64,000 nt of DNA from an uncultured Poribacteria bacterium (GCA_958296125.1 OY282444.1:3195623-3259622); one strand, 5' to 3'. Positions 8,077 to 17,798 are shown, counted from the stretch's first letter. The notes: generated by a model from the sequence alone, not told the origin. Program-made: numbers and translations.

Positions 8077-9626
8077 AAGTTGTTACCGCACAAGAGATGC
8101 GTCAAATCGATCAGCAGACTATCGAGCGAATCGGCATCCCCGGTGCCGTATTAATGGAACATGCGGGGAGTGCTGTTGTTCGAGCCATCCGCCAGCACTT
8201 CCCTGAATGCCAGCATATCGCTGTTGTTGTCGGCAAAGGAAACAACGGCGGCGATGGATTGGTCGTTGCGAGACAACTGGCGCTCGCCGGTCAACCAATC
8301 CAGATTTTTCTCGTTTCGCCTCCAGAGAGCTTCGCCGGAGACGCGCTAACCAACTTGCAAATCGCACAAAATTTGGATCTGCCAATCACACCGATTCTTT
8401 CGGAAGGCGAGCTAAAGGGGTTGAAAAGCCAACTTGCGTCATCTGACCTCATCGTCGATTCAATTTTCGGCACCGGGTTGCGGGGCGGCGTACACGGCTT
8501 TATTGGTGAGGTTATTGGGTGTATCAACGAAACGGGACATCCAGTGGTTGCCATCGATCTGCCCTCCGGGCTAGCGGCGGATACCGGCATCGCGGAAGGT
8601 GCATGTGTCCAAGCGACTTGCACCGTCACCATGGGACTTCCCAAGCGGGGAAATCTTATCCATCCGGGGGGGACCCTCACAGGTAAACTTGAGGTTGCCG
8701 ACATCGGTTTCCCGCCGAGCGTCATTGATGTCCAAAACATTCAGATTAACTGGACTCAACCGTCTGACGCGGCGCGAATCTTACCACCGCGTCCGATGCA
8801 TTCGCACAAAGGCACTTATGGGCGTGTTTTTGTCGTGGCTGCCTCCACCGGTATGACAGGGGCTGCAGCCTTGACGAGTGAAGGGGCATTGCGCGTCGGG
8901 GCAGGCTTAGTGACACTCGGAACCCCGAAAAGCCTCAACTCGATTTTGGAGGTGAAACTCACCGAAGTGATGACGCTTCCCCTGCCTGAAACAGCGGAAG
9001 GGACTTTGGCATTGGAAGCGAAACCGCATATCATCGAAGCGGTCGAGCGGACCCAATCGGCTCTCGCTATTGGTCCTGGGCTTTCACAGCACCCTGAAAC
9101 CGTTGCACTCGTTCACAGCTTGATTCGCGAAAGCGATGCCCCAACTGTCATCGATGCCGATGGGATAAACGCCCTCTCAAAATCGAAAGAGATTCTCTCA
9201 TCGTTATCACCTCAAACAGTGCTCACCCCCCATCCGGGCGAAATGGCGAGGCTTATCGGCGGGACTGTCGAAGGGTTGGAACGCGATCGGATTGGCATCG
9301 CCCAACGATTCGCGCAAGCACATCACGTTACGCTCGTTCTCAAAGGGGCACCGACGGTCATTGCACGCGGGAATGGGGAGGTGTGGATTAATTCAACTGG
9401 AAATGCCGGTATGGCAACCGGTGGCATGGGAGACGTATTGACGGGACTCATTGTGGGGTTGATGGCGCAAAAAGTCTCTCCCTTTGATGCCGCTGTGTTA
9501 GGTGTTTACCTCCATGGACTTGCAGGGGACATTGTCGCCGAATCGATCGGAATGCACGGATTAATGGCAGGGGATGTATTGAACAACCTCCCCAAAGCGA
9601 TAAGGCTCTGCGGTGCACAGTCCTAA
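8073..9626 (+). CDS. nnr: Bifunctional NAD(P)HX epimerase / ADP-dependent dehydratase
   Basis: About 517 residues, the usual length of the YjeF fusion. The N-terminal YjeF_N epimerase domain (1-220) has VVGKGNNGGDGLVVAR and the DLPSGL motif. The C-terminal ribokinase-like dehydratase domain (240-515) has SHKGTYGRVFVVAAS, LTPHPGEMARL and the nucleotide-binding GNAGMATGGMGDVLTG. The enzyme repairs hydrated NADH and NADPH (NADHX, NADPHX) in the cytoplasm: the first domain equilibrates the epimers, the second dehydrates them. ATG 8073 is chosen; a TTG one codon earlier is also in frame. There is no clear Shine-Dalgarno, because the start lies at the end of a repeated leader element that may control translation. 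Confidence 0.95.
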   Translation: MKVVTAQEMRQIDQQTIERIGIPGAVLMEHAGSAVVRAIRQHFPECQHIAVVVGKGNNGGDGLVVARQLALAGQPIQIFLVSPPESFAGDALTNLQIAQNLDLPITPILSEGELKGLKSQLASSDLIVDSIFGTGLRGGVHGFIGEVIGCINETGHPVVAIDLPSGLAADTGIAEGACVQATCTVTMGLPKRGNLIHPGGTLTGKLEVADIGFPPSVIDVQNIQINWTQPSDAARILPPRPMHSHKGTYGRVFVVAASTGMTGAAALTSEGALRVGAGLVTLGTPKSLNSILEVKLTEVMTLPLPETAEGTLALEAKPHIIEAVERTQSALAIGPGLSQHPETVALVHSLIRESDAPTVIDADGINALSKSKEILSSLSPQTVLTPHPGEMARLIGGTVEGLERDRIGIAQRFAQAHHVTLVLKGAPTVIARGNGEVWINSTGNAGMATGGMGDVLTGLIVGLMAQKVSPFDAAVLGVYLHGLAGDIVAESIGMHGLMAGDVLNNLPKAIRLCGAQS

Positions 9627-9650
9627 TACCCAAAGAAGAAAGGATTAGCC

Positions 9651-10595
9651 ATGAAAATTATTACCCATCGTTTGAGTGAAGAACAACTCGCAGCCGCTCG
9701 CGCAATCGCACCTGATGCTGATTTTGTGACGGCGGCAACGGATGAAGAGCTACAGCGCGAGATTGAGGATGCGGATGCCATTTTTGGTGGGGTAACGCCC
9801 AAACTGATCCGTCGCGCCAAAAAACTCCGTTGGATTCAAACCGGAGGTGTTGGTGTTGAAGGGCTCAGATTTCCTGAGTTAATCAACAGTGATATTGTCC
9901 TCGCAAATGCCCGTGGCACGACAGCGGTCAACATCGCCGAGCATGTTATGGCACTCATCCTTGCCTTCACGCGCACACTCAATCTCACAATCAAACGGCA
10001 GATGGAGAAGGTGTGGGAAAGTCGCGCAAATATGCCGGTGCTTGAAATTGCCGGGGAAACAATTGGGATCCTCGGTCTCGGCAGCATCGGGTTACAGGTC
10101 GCCAAGCGTGCAACCGCTTTTGATATGCACATTCTTGCCGTTGATCCGACGCAGACGCACAAGCCTGATTACGTTGAATCTCTCTGGAAAACCGATAGGT
10201 TGCACGATATGTTAAGTCAATCGGATTGGGTTGCCATCTGCTGTCCGCTGACGACGGAGACAGAGGGCATTATGGGCGCGGCTGAATTTCGTGCGATGAA
10301 ACCGACCGCATTCCTGATTAACATTGCGAGGGGAAAAATTGTTGACCAAGCCGCATTGGTTGAAGCCTTGCGATCGAAAGAACTCGCCGGGGCTGGGCTT
10401 GACGCTTTGGATCCGGAGCCGCTCCCGCAGGATAGCCCGCTATGGGAAATGGAAAATGTTATCATCACACCGCATCACGCCGGTCAGTCTCCGAAAGCAC
10501 CCAATCGTGTCTTTGAACTCTTCTGTGAAAATCTCAAACGTTTTGTCGCAGGCGAATCGTTGATCAATGTGGTTGATAAGACACGGTGGTACTAA
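9651..10595 (+). CDS. D-isomer-specific 2-hydroxyacid dehydrogenase
   Basis: 314 residues. The NAD-binding motif GILGLGSIG lies at about 140-148 and is followed by a basic/acidic switch typical of NAD use (LAVDPT). The catalytic Arg is in NIARGKIVDQ (about 223-232), the Glu in DPEPLP and the His in ITPHHAG near 275. It reduces or oxidises an alpha-keto or D-2-hydroxy acid. AAGAAAGGA stands before the ATG. pdxA is the next gene after 264 bases, so a role like PdxB (4-phosphoerythronate dehydrogenase) comes to mind, but the long PdxB C-terminal domain is absent, so a general D-hydroxyacid or phosphoglycerate-type role is just as likely. Confidence 0.9.
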   Translation: MKIITHRLSEEQLAAARAIAPDADFVTAATDEELQREIEDADAIFGGVTPKLIRRAKKLRWIQTGGVGVEGLRFPELINSDIVLANARGTTAVNIAEHVMALILAFTRTLNLTIKRQMEKVWESRANMPVLEIAGETIGILGLGSIGLQVAKRATAFDMHILAVDPTQTHKPDYVESLWKTDRLHDMLSQSDWVAICCPLTTETEGIMGAAEFRAMKPTAFLINIARGKIVDQAALVEALRSKELAGAGLDALDPEPLPQDSPLWEMENVIITPHHAGQSPKAPNRVFELFCENLKRFVAGESLINVVDKTRWY

Positions 10596-10597
10596 GA

Positions 10598-10615
10598 TAA
10601 CGCAAGTTGCTAGTA
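10598..10615 (+). repeat. Partial copy of the CAAGTTGCTAG repeat
   Basis: TAACGCAAGTTGCTAG starts three bases after the stop codon of the hydroxyacid dehydrogenase and continues as TAGTAGG. AGTTGCTAGTAGTAGG matches the inverse of 4477-4492 exactly over 16 bases. No partner inverted end was found in the rest of the 264-base gap (10596-10859), which otherwise shows nothing recognisable. Confidence 0.45.
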
Positions 10616-10859
10616 GTAGGCAAACTCCGTATGCCGTAAGTTTCGTCGCATCAACCCATTGAGTTCAAGAGTTCATTCATTGCACCGATGAGCCAACATA
10701 GCTCCAGTTGCTTTGAATCTCGATCTTATCGGGGAGGAGCGTAATAGATAGTGGCACAGAGCCTGCTCTCAATGAAATTGGGGTTTTCAACCTGTGATAG
10801 CTCCGCAGATTAGGAAACCTGCGCCACGATTGGATTGTAATTTTTAGGGGGCAACTGAC

Positions 10860-11918
10860 ATGCAAAATGAAGTATTACCAACAATTGCAATTACCACCGG
10901 CGATCCGGCTGGCATCGGGCCCGAAGTTGTCCTCAAAGCATTGGCGGATCGGGAATTGTTAAAAACTGCCCGCTGGGTAGTCACCGGTGATGCAGCCATT
11001 CTTAACATGGAGGGGAAGCGGATTGGTCTGAAGCCACCGGATTGTATCGTCCAAGATGGTGAACAAATTTCTGCACAATGGTCCTGTTATAAAGCAGGGC
11101 AGCAGGGGGCCAGAACCGCACAGGTGTGCCTGCTAGACTTAGGTCAACTTGAGCCTTCCCAGTTTACCATAGGAAAACTGAGCACTGCCTGTGGTCGTGC
11201 CGCTCTCGAATATGTGCGCACGGCGACGCAGCTCTGCCTTGACAGTCAGGCAGATGCTATGGTCACCGCCCCTTTGAATAAAGAAGCAGTGTCCCTGACC
11301 GGGCAAAGCTTCTCAGGTCATACGGAATTTATCGCCGACCTGTCCGGGGCGGCTGAATCACGGATGTTGCTCGTCAACGACCACCTCCGGGTCATCCACG
11401 TTTCGACCCACCGCCCCCTGCGGAGTGCCTGTGAATTGGAGACCCCCAGTATTCTGCGTACCATTCAGCTTGGCAACGAGGCACTTCAATCACTTGGTTT
11501 TTCCAAGCCACGAATCGCTGTATGTGGACTCAACCCGCACGCCGGCGAAAATGGGTTATTTGGGAGTGAGGATCTCGAATTAATCGCCCCTGCCATCCAA
11601 TCCGCCCAGAATATGGGGATGATGTGCGAAGGCCCGTTTCCTGCTGATGCGCTCTTTATAAAAGCGGTCAGGGGTGCATATGATCTGGTGGTGGCAATGT
11701 ATCATGATCAGGGGCATGTCCCCATGAAGCTGCTGGACTTTGAAAACACGATCAACGTCTCCCTAGGACTTCCCATTATTCGGACATCTGTTGACCACGG
11801 CACGGCATTCGACATCGCTGGGAAAAATCAGGCGGACCCTAGCAGTATGAAGGCAGCGATGAAACTAGCAGTCGCTATATCCCTGAATCGGCGCGAAGGT
11901 GATATTGCTTCTGTTTAA
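10860..11918 (+). CDS. pdxA: 4-hydroxythreonine-4-phosphate dehydrogenase (PdxA family)
   Basis: 352 residues, slightly longer than the usual 330. TTGDPAGIGPEVVLKA opens the protein, the metal-binding histidines are in FSGHTEF (about 155), THRPL and YHDQGHVPMK (about 280), and substrate contacts are in VTAPLNKEA. In the DXP-dependent route PdxA oxidises 4-phosphohydroxy-L-threonine to feed PdxJ in pyridoxal phosphate synthesis. Related PdxA2 enzymes act on D-threonate or erythronate phosphates, and no pdxJ is in the window, so the exact substrate is open. GGGGGCAACTGAC precedes the ATG. The TPR gene follows closely (32 bases). Confidence 0.9.
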   Translation: MQNEVLPTIAITTGDPAGIGPEVVLKALADRELLKTARWVVTGDAAILNMEGKRIGLKPPDCIVQDGEQISAQWSCYKAGQQGARTAQVCLLDLGQLEPSQFTIGKLSTACGRAALEYVRTATQLCLDSQADAMVTAPLNKEAVSLTGQSFSGHTEFIADLSGAAESRMLLVNDHLRVIHVSTHRPLRSACELETPSILRTIQLGNEALQSLGFSKPRIAVCGLNPHAGENGLFGSEDLELIAPAIQSAQNMGMMCEGPFPADALFIKAVRGAYDLVVAMYHDQGHVPMKLLDFENTINVSLGLPIIRTSVDHGTAFDIAGKNQADPSSMKAAMKLAVAISLNRREGDIASV

Positions 11919-11950
11919 TCACACTGTTATAGTGAGAAGGGGTGGGACAC

Positions 11951-14824
11951 ATGAAATTATTAAAACCTACACTGTTTCGATTCCTGTTACTGACCTTGAT
12001 ATCTTCAATCGTAACACCTGCGATTACGGTGGCACTTGAACAATCACGCGAAGCTATTGAAAAAGATTACCGGAACGTCCTCAAAGAGAAGAAACCTGAA
12101 AAACAGGTCAAAAAGCATCGAGACTTGGTCAACAAGTGGAAAGAGAAAGGCCATCTCGAAGACCTGATCTCCCTTTATGAAACCGATGCAGAGACAGAAC
12201 GCGCCAACGCAGGTCTACACTATGGCTTGGGATACGCTTACGTCACACAAGGAAGGATAGACACGACACGAACCGCTGCCCTCTTTGAAAAGGCTGCGAA
12301 CCAATTTGAGCGGACTATCTCGCTCGTCCCAACCTTGTCACAAGCACATTTTAGCCTCGGTGCAATTTATCAAGAACAGGAAAAGTTAGAGCTCGCAGCC
12401 CAAGCGATGGAAATGTGCTTGCAGTTGAACCCCAAGTATTACCCCGCTTACTATCGGCTTGGCGAAATCTACCTCCAACAGGATAACCCCGAAGCTGCGC
12501 TTGAGTCGTTTCAGGCAGTGCAGAAAATCAACGCAAAATGGGCGCGTCCTTACTACGGAATCGGATTGGCACATTTCAAACAGGGAAACGACAACGCTGC
12601 CAGAGAAGCCTTTGAGGAGGCAATTTACCGCGCCCCAAAATTTGCCCCCGCCCACTTCAAACTGGGTCAAGTCCTCGCAAAGGACGGCTTCTTCGACGAT
12701 GCCTGGGGTGAATATGAGGTAGGACGGAAATATCAGCCTTACACCGCAGAGAATCTGTATGCGCTTGGTACGATTTTCGCCCAAGAAGGGAACCAAGAGG
12801 GCGCGATCCGTATATTTCGACGTATTATCGATGGTATTGACCCAACACATACCGCTGCCCTCCTCCAACTCGGCGAAATCTATTACGCCACAGGAGAAGA
12901 AGCGATTGCGATTGAACATTATAAACAAGCAATCGAAGCGGAGGCTTCTCTCAAGGACTACTTCATGGAACAGCTAGCCCCCTATCATGCCGGATTGATG
13001 GGGAGGGACGAGGCGAAATCCATCCTCAAACGGTTTTTGGTTGTCATTCCTGAGGATCCACGGGCACCGTTCTACTACGCTCAAATTGAGGTTGACGCGG
13101 GCAACTTGACTGCCGCTATCCAATATTATGAAAAGACCATTGCGTTGATTGAATCGGATGAGACCCATCTGGATGTCGAATTCGCACCGGAACACCTTCT
13201 GGACACTTATAGATTTCTAGGAGATGCCTATTACCAACAAGGAGCTCATGGAAAGGCGAGGACGTTTTATAAACGCACAATTGAATCGGATCCGGCACTG
13301 GAGCGGTATTTCTTCAATCAGGGCAGATCTGCTTTCGATGCCGAGCAATTTAATCTGGCAATAGAGTCTTATAGCAAGTTTCTCCTTATCTATCCGGAGG
13401 ACATCGAAGCAACATACCTGCTTGGACGCAGCCACGAAGCTTCCGGGGATACCGAAAATGCGTTGCGGGTTTATGCACGAACCCTCGAACTTGGTGCGAA
13501 CTATGCGGATGTCCTGATGCGCTCGGCGCGACTTTATCGCGGACAAAATGAACCGCAAAACGCGCTGACGATGTTGATGAAGTTAATCTCAATCGAACCG
13601 ACAAATGTTGAGGCGAACTATCTTTCAGGGATGTCATACGTTGAATTAGGACGTTCTGAGGAAGCCCTTGATGCTTTCTTGGCAACCACTCGGCTCGATC
13701 CAGGACACCGTGATGCACACCATCGAGTTGCGTCCTTGTATGAACAGCAAGGGGATACTGATAATGCTATCAAGTGGTATGAAACGATAATCAAACTCGA
13801 TTCATCCAAGGCAGATCCGTTCCTTCGACTTGGGGCATTGTATCTTCAGCGTGGTGATAAAGATAACGTCATCCGCGTGTATGAACCCGGTCTGGAAATT
13901 GAACGGAACCATCCGCAAGCGCAGTATGACCTCGCGGTGCTCTTTGAAGAACGCAAGGAAACCGAAAAAGCTATCAAGCACTTCGGACTTGCAAACCGAT
14001 ATGACGAAGCACATTTTGATTGGCACTTCCGCTACGCCCGTTTGCTCGATCGTTATGCCGAAACATTGGAGGATTATGATGCGTATGCCGCAATGGCGGT
14101 TGAGGAATACAACAAGACGATCAATCTAAAAAACGATTATGCACCAGCCTACCTCTATCGGGGATTGATTACCCGTCGCTACAAACAGATTGGCGACACA
14201 CTTTATCGATATAGCCAGATTGCGGAGGATTTCAAACAGGTAATCGCCCTTGAACCGAATAATTCCGATGCACATTACCACCTCGGCATGACATATATAG
14301 ACCTGGATCAATACCAAAATGCCAAAGAGATACTTCTGAAAACCCTCCAATTCAATAAAAAGTACAAAGGCATATACCTTCAGCTTGGACTGATTGCAGA
14401 ACGGGACGGGAAACATAGAGAAGCGATCAGCCATTTTGAAAAGGAACTCGAAATCGATTCGGAATCCGTCACAGCCTATCAACGGCTTGGCGATCTTTAT
14501 AGCAATTATAGCGCAGACTTCGGGCGTGCTAAGGAGGCATTGGAGAAAGCTTTGAAGCGGCAACCGAACCATGTCTCAACGCTGCTCAATTACGCAAGCA
14601 CACTCTATTATCTGGACCAGCTCGGCGCAGCAACGGAGCAGTTTGAAATTGTGATTCAATTGAATCACAAGAATTTGACAGCAAACTATAACCTTGCTTT
14701 GATGTATGAGTACACGGGCAAAAAGCAGCAAGCCATTAATCGATGGAAAAAGTTCCTTGAACTGAATCCACCTGCCGAATGGAAGGAAGATGCCGAACAA
14801 CACTTACGGCAACTTCAGCCATAG
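11951..14824 (+). CDS. Large exported TPR-repeat protein
   Basis: About 957 residues from ATG 11951, which has GAAGGGG upstream; a GTG three codons earlier is in frame. An N-terminal signal segment (LKPTLFRFLLLTLISSIVTPAITVA) is followed by a charged linker and then about twenty tetratricopeptide repeats covering residues 70-955, with the usual 'A.Y.LG..Y...G....A...Y..AL.L.P' pattern (for example AHFSLGAIYQEQEKLELAAQ). TPR solenoids mediate protein contacts. Export suggests a periplasmic or envelope scaffold; outer-membrane complexes of this kind occur in secretion, exopolysaccharide and lipoprotein systems. No catalytic domain is seen. The partner is unknown. Confidence 0.85.
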   Translation: MKLLKPTLFRFLLLTLISSIVTPAITVALEQSREAIEKDYRNVLKEKKPEKQVKKHRDLVNKWKEKGHLEDLISLYETDAETERANAGLHYGLGYAYVTQGRIDTTRTAALFEKAANQFERTISLVPTLSQAHFSLGAIYQEQEKLELAAQAMEMCLQLNPKYYPAYYRLGEIYLQQDNPEAALESFQAVQKINAKWARPYYGIGLAHFKQGNDNAAREAFEEAIYRAPKFAPAHFKLGQVLAKDGFFDDAWGEYEVGRKYQPYTAENLYALGTIFAQEGNQEGAIRIFRRIIDGIDPTHTAALLQLGEIYYATGEEAIAIEHYKQAIEAEASLKDYFMEQLAPYHAGLMGRDEAKSILKRFLVVIPEDPRAPFYYAQIEVDAGNLTAAIQYYEKTIALIESDETHLDVEFAPEHLLDTYRFLGDAYYQQGAHGKARTFYKRTIESDPALERYFFNQGRSAFDAEQFNLAIESYSKFLLIYPEDIEATYLLGRSHEASGDTENALRVYARTLELGANYADVLMRSARLYRGQNEPQNALTMLMKLISIEPTNVEANYLSGMSYVELGRSEEALDAFLATTRLDPGHRDAHHRVASLYEQQGDTDNAIKWYETIIKLDSSKADPFLRLGALYLQRGDKDNVIRVYEPGLEIERNHPQAQYDLAVLFEERKETEKAIKHFGLANRYDEAHFDWHFRYARLLDRYAETLEDYDAYAAMAVEEYNKTINLKNDYAPAYLYRGLITRRYKQIGDTLYRYSQIAEDFKQVIALEPNNSDAHYHLGMTYIDLDQYQNAKEILLKTLQFNKKYKGIYLQLGLIAERDGKHREAISHFEKELEIDSESVTAYQRLGDLYSNYSADFGRAKEALEKALKRQPNHVSTLLNYASTLYYLDQLGAATEQFEIVIQLNHKNLTANYNLALMYEYTGKKQQAINRWKKFLELNPPAEWKEDAEQHLRQLQP

Positions 14825-15087
14825 CTCAGTTTTTCCTTCTTTGCCGAGATCGGTCGGGAGTGTGTCAATAACGATTTATATTTAAATCCCAATTCAATAA
14901 ATTCTTGCGCTCATACAAAAAATTAGTGCAACAGAAACCCCAGACACTTTCATCCCGATTTATCAGGGGATGACTCTCCCCCTGCTTGCGGGAGGATTAA
15001 GGGGGGTACGGAGGGCGTTTCTCTTCGCGCTTTGCACTTTCTTTTGACATGAGCCAATTCTTTTATGAGATACGGAGGGAAAAATTC
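14825..15087. other. Intergenic region with a G-rich hairpin element
   Basis: No gene is visible. From 14976 to 15006 it holds a C-rich then G-rich block around CTGCTTGCGGGAGGATTAAGG, which resembles blocks at 6767-6787 and 55767-55828. A hairpin-like ATCCCGATTTATCAGGGGAT lies at 14952-14971. Confidence 0.5.
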
Positions 15088-16038
15088 ATGTCGAAATTAC
15101 AGGTCGCTTTAATCGGTTGCGGTGGACGTGGTCGCGGGCATGTACGGGTTCTCCAAGAATTTGACGATGTAGAACTGGTTGCTGTTTGTGATCCGGTTGA
15201 GGCAGCGAGAAATGCCGCAGGCGATGAGTTCAACATAGCAGGACGTTATGCCAGTGTAGATGAGATGCTAGACGCAGAATCGCTGGATGCAGTGTTCGTC
15301 GCAACGCCAGCACACCTCAACGGGCAAGCAGCGTTGCCTTGTCTAGAACGCGGCATCAACACTCTGCTGGAAAAACCGCCGGGGATGAGCGTCGCAGAAA
15401 CCACCGCTTTGCGCGATGCCGCCGCCCGCACAGGAGCCAAAGGCATGGTCGGCTGGAACCGTCGTTTCCATCCCATCATTGTCAAAGCGCGAGAGATGGT
15501 CGAAGCACGAGGGCCAGTGACGCAACTTGTCGGGGAGTTCCACAAAAGCGTTACCGGATTCATAAAATCCGGTCGCTTTCCCGAACATCTGATGGACAAT
15601 CTGTTTCTCGAAACGCCCATACACGCGCTCGACATCGTTCGCTCTCTTGCGGGGGCGGAGGTTGAGGAGGTGCATAGTGTCGTGCGTCGCACAATCTCTA
15701 ATTACAAAGATGTCCATGCCGCGCTCATCCTGTTCGAGAACGGTTGTGTCGCCCACCTTGCCGCTAACTACACGACGGATGCCCGCCTCGAACGTTACGA
15801 AATTCACGGACGGGATATCTCCGCCTATCTCGAAGGGGTATCGCACGGGACCGTTTTCTGTGATAGTCAGCAACACCAGTTGAGCGGCAGGGGCACCAGC
15901 GGTACAGAGGAACAGACCCGATACTTCCTCGATTGTATCAAAGCGGATCGTCCGATTTCACTGCCCGCAGCGAATCTAGATGAAGCGATTAAGACGATGG
16001 AATTGGCAGAGGCAATCTTATCGGGCGTGCGCTCTTAG
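15088..16038 (+). CDS. Gfo/Idh/MocA family oxidoreductase (1)
   Basis: 316 residues. The N-terminal NAD(P)-binding fold starts VALIGCGGRGRGHVRVL, and the family motif EKPPGMS lies near residue 95 (usually EKP). The C-terminal beta-sheet half contains ETPIHALDIVRSLAG, where the histidine-aspartate pair is the usual substrate site. Such enzymes oxidise or reduce sugars, inositols or related cyclic polyols. ATG 15088 is chosen over an in-frame ATG 13 codons earlier because GGAGGGA lies at the right distance. The PhyH gene follows after 76 bases, so the two may act on the same compound. Substrate not predictable. Confidence 0.9.
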   Translation: MSKLQVALIGCGGRGRGHVRVLQEFDDVELVAVCDPVEAARNAAGDEFNIAGRYASVDEMLDAESLDAVFVATPAHLNGQAALPCLERGINTLLEKPPGMSVAETTALRDAAARTGAKGMVGWNRRFHPIIVKAREMVEARGPVTQLVGEFHKSVTGFIKSGRFPEHLMDNLFLETPIHALDIVRSLAGAEVEEVHSVVRRTISNYKDVHAALILFENGCVAHLAANYTTDARLERYEIHGRDISAYLEGVSHGTVFCDSQQHQLSGRGTSGTEEQTRYFLDCIKADRPISLPAANLDEAIKTMELAEAILSGVRS

Positions 16039-16114
16039 TCAGGATTGGGGGCACAGATTTCCCCGACCTATTGGAAAGGTAGCAAATCGAGATTACGTTT
16101 AGAGAGGATTGTCA

Positions 16115-17008
16115 ATGAAACTCACGCAAGCACAGGTCGAGGGCTTTCATCAGGACGGCTATTTGGTTGTGGAAAATGCTTTAAGTGATGAAGACCTGAA
16201 TCCGTTGATTGCGGATTTTGAGGAGCTGATTGATACTATTGCCGATGAACTATACGCGGAAGGTAAAATCGGAGAACGTCATGAGACCCAGCCCTTTGAG
16301 CGGCGTATCGCTTGGTTGACCAAAGAGGCAGGCGATTCCCTTCAGGGACAGGTGTCATTTCCGGTGAATCTGCGCCGCCCAATCTTCGACTTCCTGCATA
16401 ACGCGAATCTACTAAATCTGCTTGAATCAATTATCGGTCCGGAGATTTACTGCAATCCAACGCATCATGTGCGACCAAAATTACCTGAACCCCTGATGGA
16501 CGAAGGATTTGATAATTGGATACAACAGTCGCCATTCCATCAGGATGCCGCTGTGCTGCTGCCGGAGGCGGACGATACGCTCGTTGTGACGACGTGGATT
16601 CCCCTCATAGACGCAACCGTAGAAAATGGAACAATACACCTCTATCCGGGCCTGCATCGCGGCGAGATTCGGAGGCATGTGAGGTGTCCCTACGGTTGGA
16701 TGATTGCCCCGGAGGTAATGCCCGAAGGTGAGCCGATGACGATACCGGTGAAGAAAGGCGGGGTGATTTTCATCCACTGTCGCACTCCACACGGTTCACT
16801 TCCGAATCTATCGGATGCAGTTCGCTGGAGCTTAGACCTCCGTTGGCACGATGCGCGGAAACCGGGCGGCAGACCGTTACCCGGGATTCATGTGCGTAGC
16901 CGAGAACAGCCGGACAAAGTGACGCGAGACCCCCAAGCTTGGATAGATGCTTGGAAGGCGGCAAAGGCAGACCCAACACCGAGAAAGATGTACCGTTGGG
17001 AAGATTAA
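16115..17008 (+). CDS. Phytanoyl-CoA dioxygenase family protein (PhyH 1)
   Basis: About 297 residues. The double-stranded beta-helix Fe(II)/2-oxoglutarate motif is complete: SPFHQD (HxD, near 142-145), distal histidine in CRTPHGS (near 225), and the arginine ten residues later in AVRWSLDLRW that should bind 2-oxoglutarate. The N-terminus has the typical QVEGFHQDGYLVVENAL. Members hydroxylate C-H bonds of diverse small molecules; this branch is common in marine symbiont genomes. AGAGAGGA precedes ATG 16115. It is paired with a Gfo/Idh/MocA gene immediately upstream. Substrate unknown. Confidence 0.85.
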   Translation: MKLTQAQVEGFHQDGYLVVENALSDEDLNPLIADFEELIDTIADELYAEGKIGERHETQPFERRIAWLTKEAGDSLQGQVSFPVNLRRPIFDFLHNANLLNLLESIIGPEIYCNPTHHVRPKLPEPLMDEGFDNWIQQSPFHQDAAVLLPEADDTLVVTTWIPLIDATVENGTIHLYPGLHRGEIRRHVRCPYGWMIAPEVMPEGEPMTIPVKKGGVIFIHCRTPHGSLPNLSDAVRWSLDLRWHDARKPGGRPLPGIHVRSREQPDKVTRDPQAWIDAWKAAKADPTPRKMYRWED

Positions 17009-17263
17009 AGTATGAATGGCTTCGCGATAAAGTAAGTGCCTCAGTCATTTATGATATATGTTTTGTAAGCGCAGAATAGTCCCTAAGCCATCTCTGACCA
17101 GAAGCTAAGGGAGAGCAGGACAGTAATAACATAATTATGTAGGGTTGAGATTTATTTATGAGAGTTATTTAGAGTCAGACAGTCTCAAACTCGTAATTCC
17201 ATTTGGAAGCAGGGAAAGACTCGTGAGAGTCCTACCTATACTTACTAACTCTTAACTGAATAT

Positions 17264-17503
17264 ATGGAATCGAATCCAACAAAAAAACTCAACGAAGGTG
17301 AAATGGTTGCGCTCGCTCAACAGCGTTTATCGGAACTTGGCATTGCGGAGGCATCGATTTATCCTCACAAGAAAATTGTGAGGATACAGGTCGCAGCATC
17401 TGATTTCGATAGAGCCATTCAGATACGTGAAACAATCGTGGAACGGATGAAAACAATCGGTTACCGATTTGTCGCCCTAGATTTCGACGAAAAAGTGGAT
17501 TAG
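17264..17503 (+). CDS. Small protein resembling the C-terminal tail of LarE
   Basis: 79 residues. The segment from 24 to 75 (ASIYPHKKIVRIQVAASDF then AIQIRETIVERMKTIGYRF and VALDF) closely follows the C-terminal element of LarE sulfur transferases, which typically reads like 'VRHHGDLARIEVP...REEIVEALKALGFRYVTLDL'. LarE supplies sulfur for the nickel-pincer cofactor of lactate racemase. The PP-loop ATPase part of LarE is missing, and the 255 bases upstream show no remnant of it. It could be a stand-alone domain or the end of a decayed gene. No clear Shine-Dalgarno. The homology is recalled, not computed. Confidence 0.6.
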   Translation: MESNPTKKLNEGEMVALAQQRLSELGIAEASIYPHKKIVRIQVAASDFDRAIQIRETIVERMKTIGYRFVALDFDEKVD

Positions 17504-17531
17504 AATTGCTAAGCTGGGGTTTCCCGCCCGA

Positions 17532-17798
17532 GTGCTTTTTATCGTCGTCGGTTTCATTGGGCAGGTGGCGATCTATTTTTATCGGACCGCGCAAAACGAT
17601 AAGAAAATCGACAAACTTGGTGAGACGTTCTTTCATACCTTAGCACAGTTTGAAGATCGGATGGATAAACGGTTCGCTGAGGTGATGTCTACTCATAATC
17701 AGCAAATCTCTGATGTCAGACAAGAAATTGCTTCTGTCAGAGATGAATTGAGCAAACTCAACCAGAATCACATTGACCACTCGACACATCATGATTAA
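17532..17798 (+). CDS. Small membrane-anchored coiled-coil protein
   Basis: 88 residues. An N-terminal transmembrane helix (about 1-18, LFIVVGFIGQVAIYFY) is followed by a charged helix rich in heptads (EDRMDKRFAEVMSTHN, then EIASVRDELSKLNQ) and a histidine-rich end. The GTG at 17532 lacks a Shine-Dalgarno; the frame is open back to the stop of the preceding gene, so initiation at an ATT or CTG a few codons earlier is possible. It lies 28 bases after the LarE-tail-like gene and its stop overlaps ATG 17791 of the next frame, so all three may be one transcript. Function unknown. Confidence 0.6.
   Translation: MLFIVVGFIGQVAIYFYRTAQNDKKIDKLGETFFHTLAQFEDRMDKRFAEVMSTHNQQISDVRQEIASVRDELSKLNQNHIDHSTHHD

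Noticed and set aside
9651-10595. Assignment as PdxB because of nearby pdxA
   Set aside because: The protein is only 314 residues and lacks the PdxB C-terminal dimerisation domain; neighbourhood alone is not enough.
14976-15006. G-rich block as rho-independent terminator of the TPR gene
   Set aside because: It lies 150 bases after the stop and is followed by G-rich instead of T-rich sequence; it fits the repeat family better.
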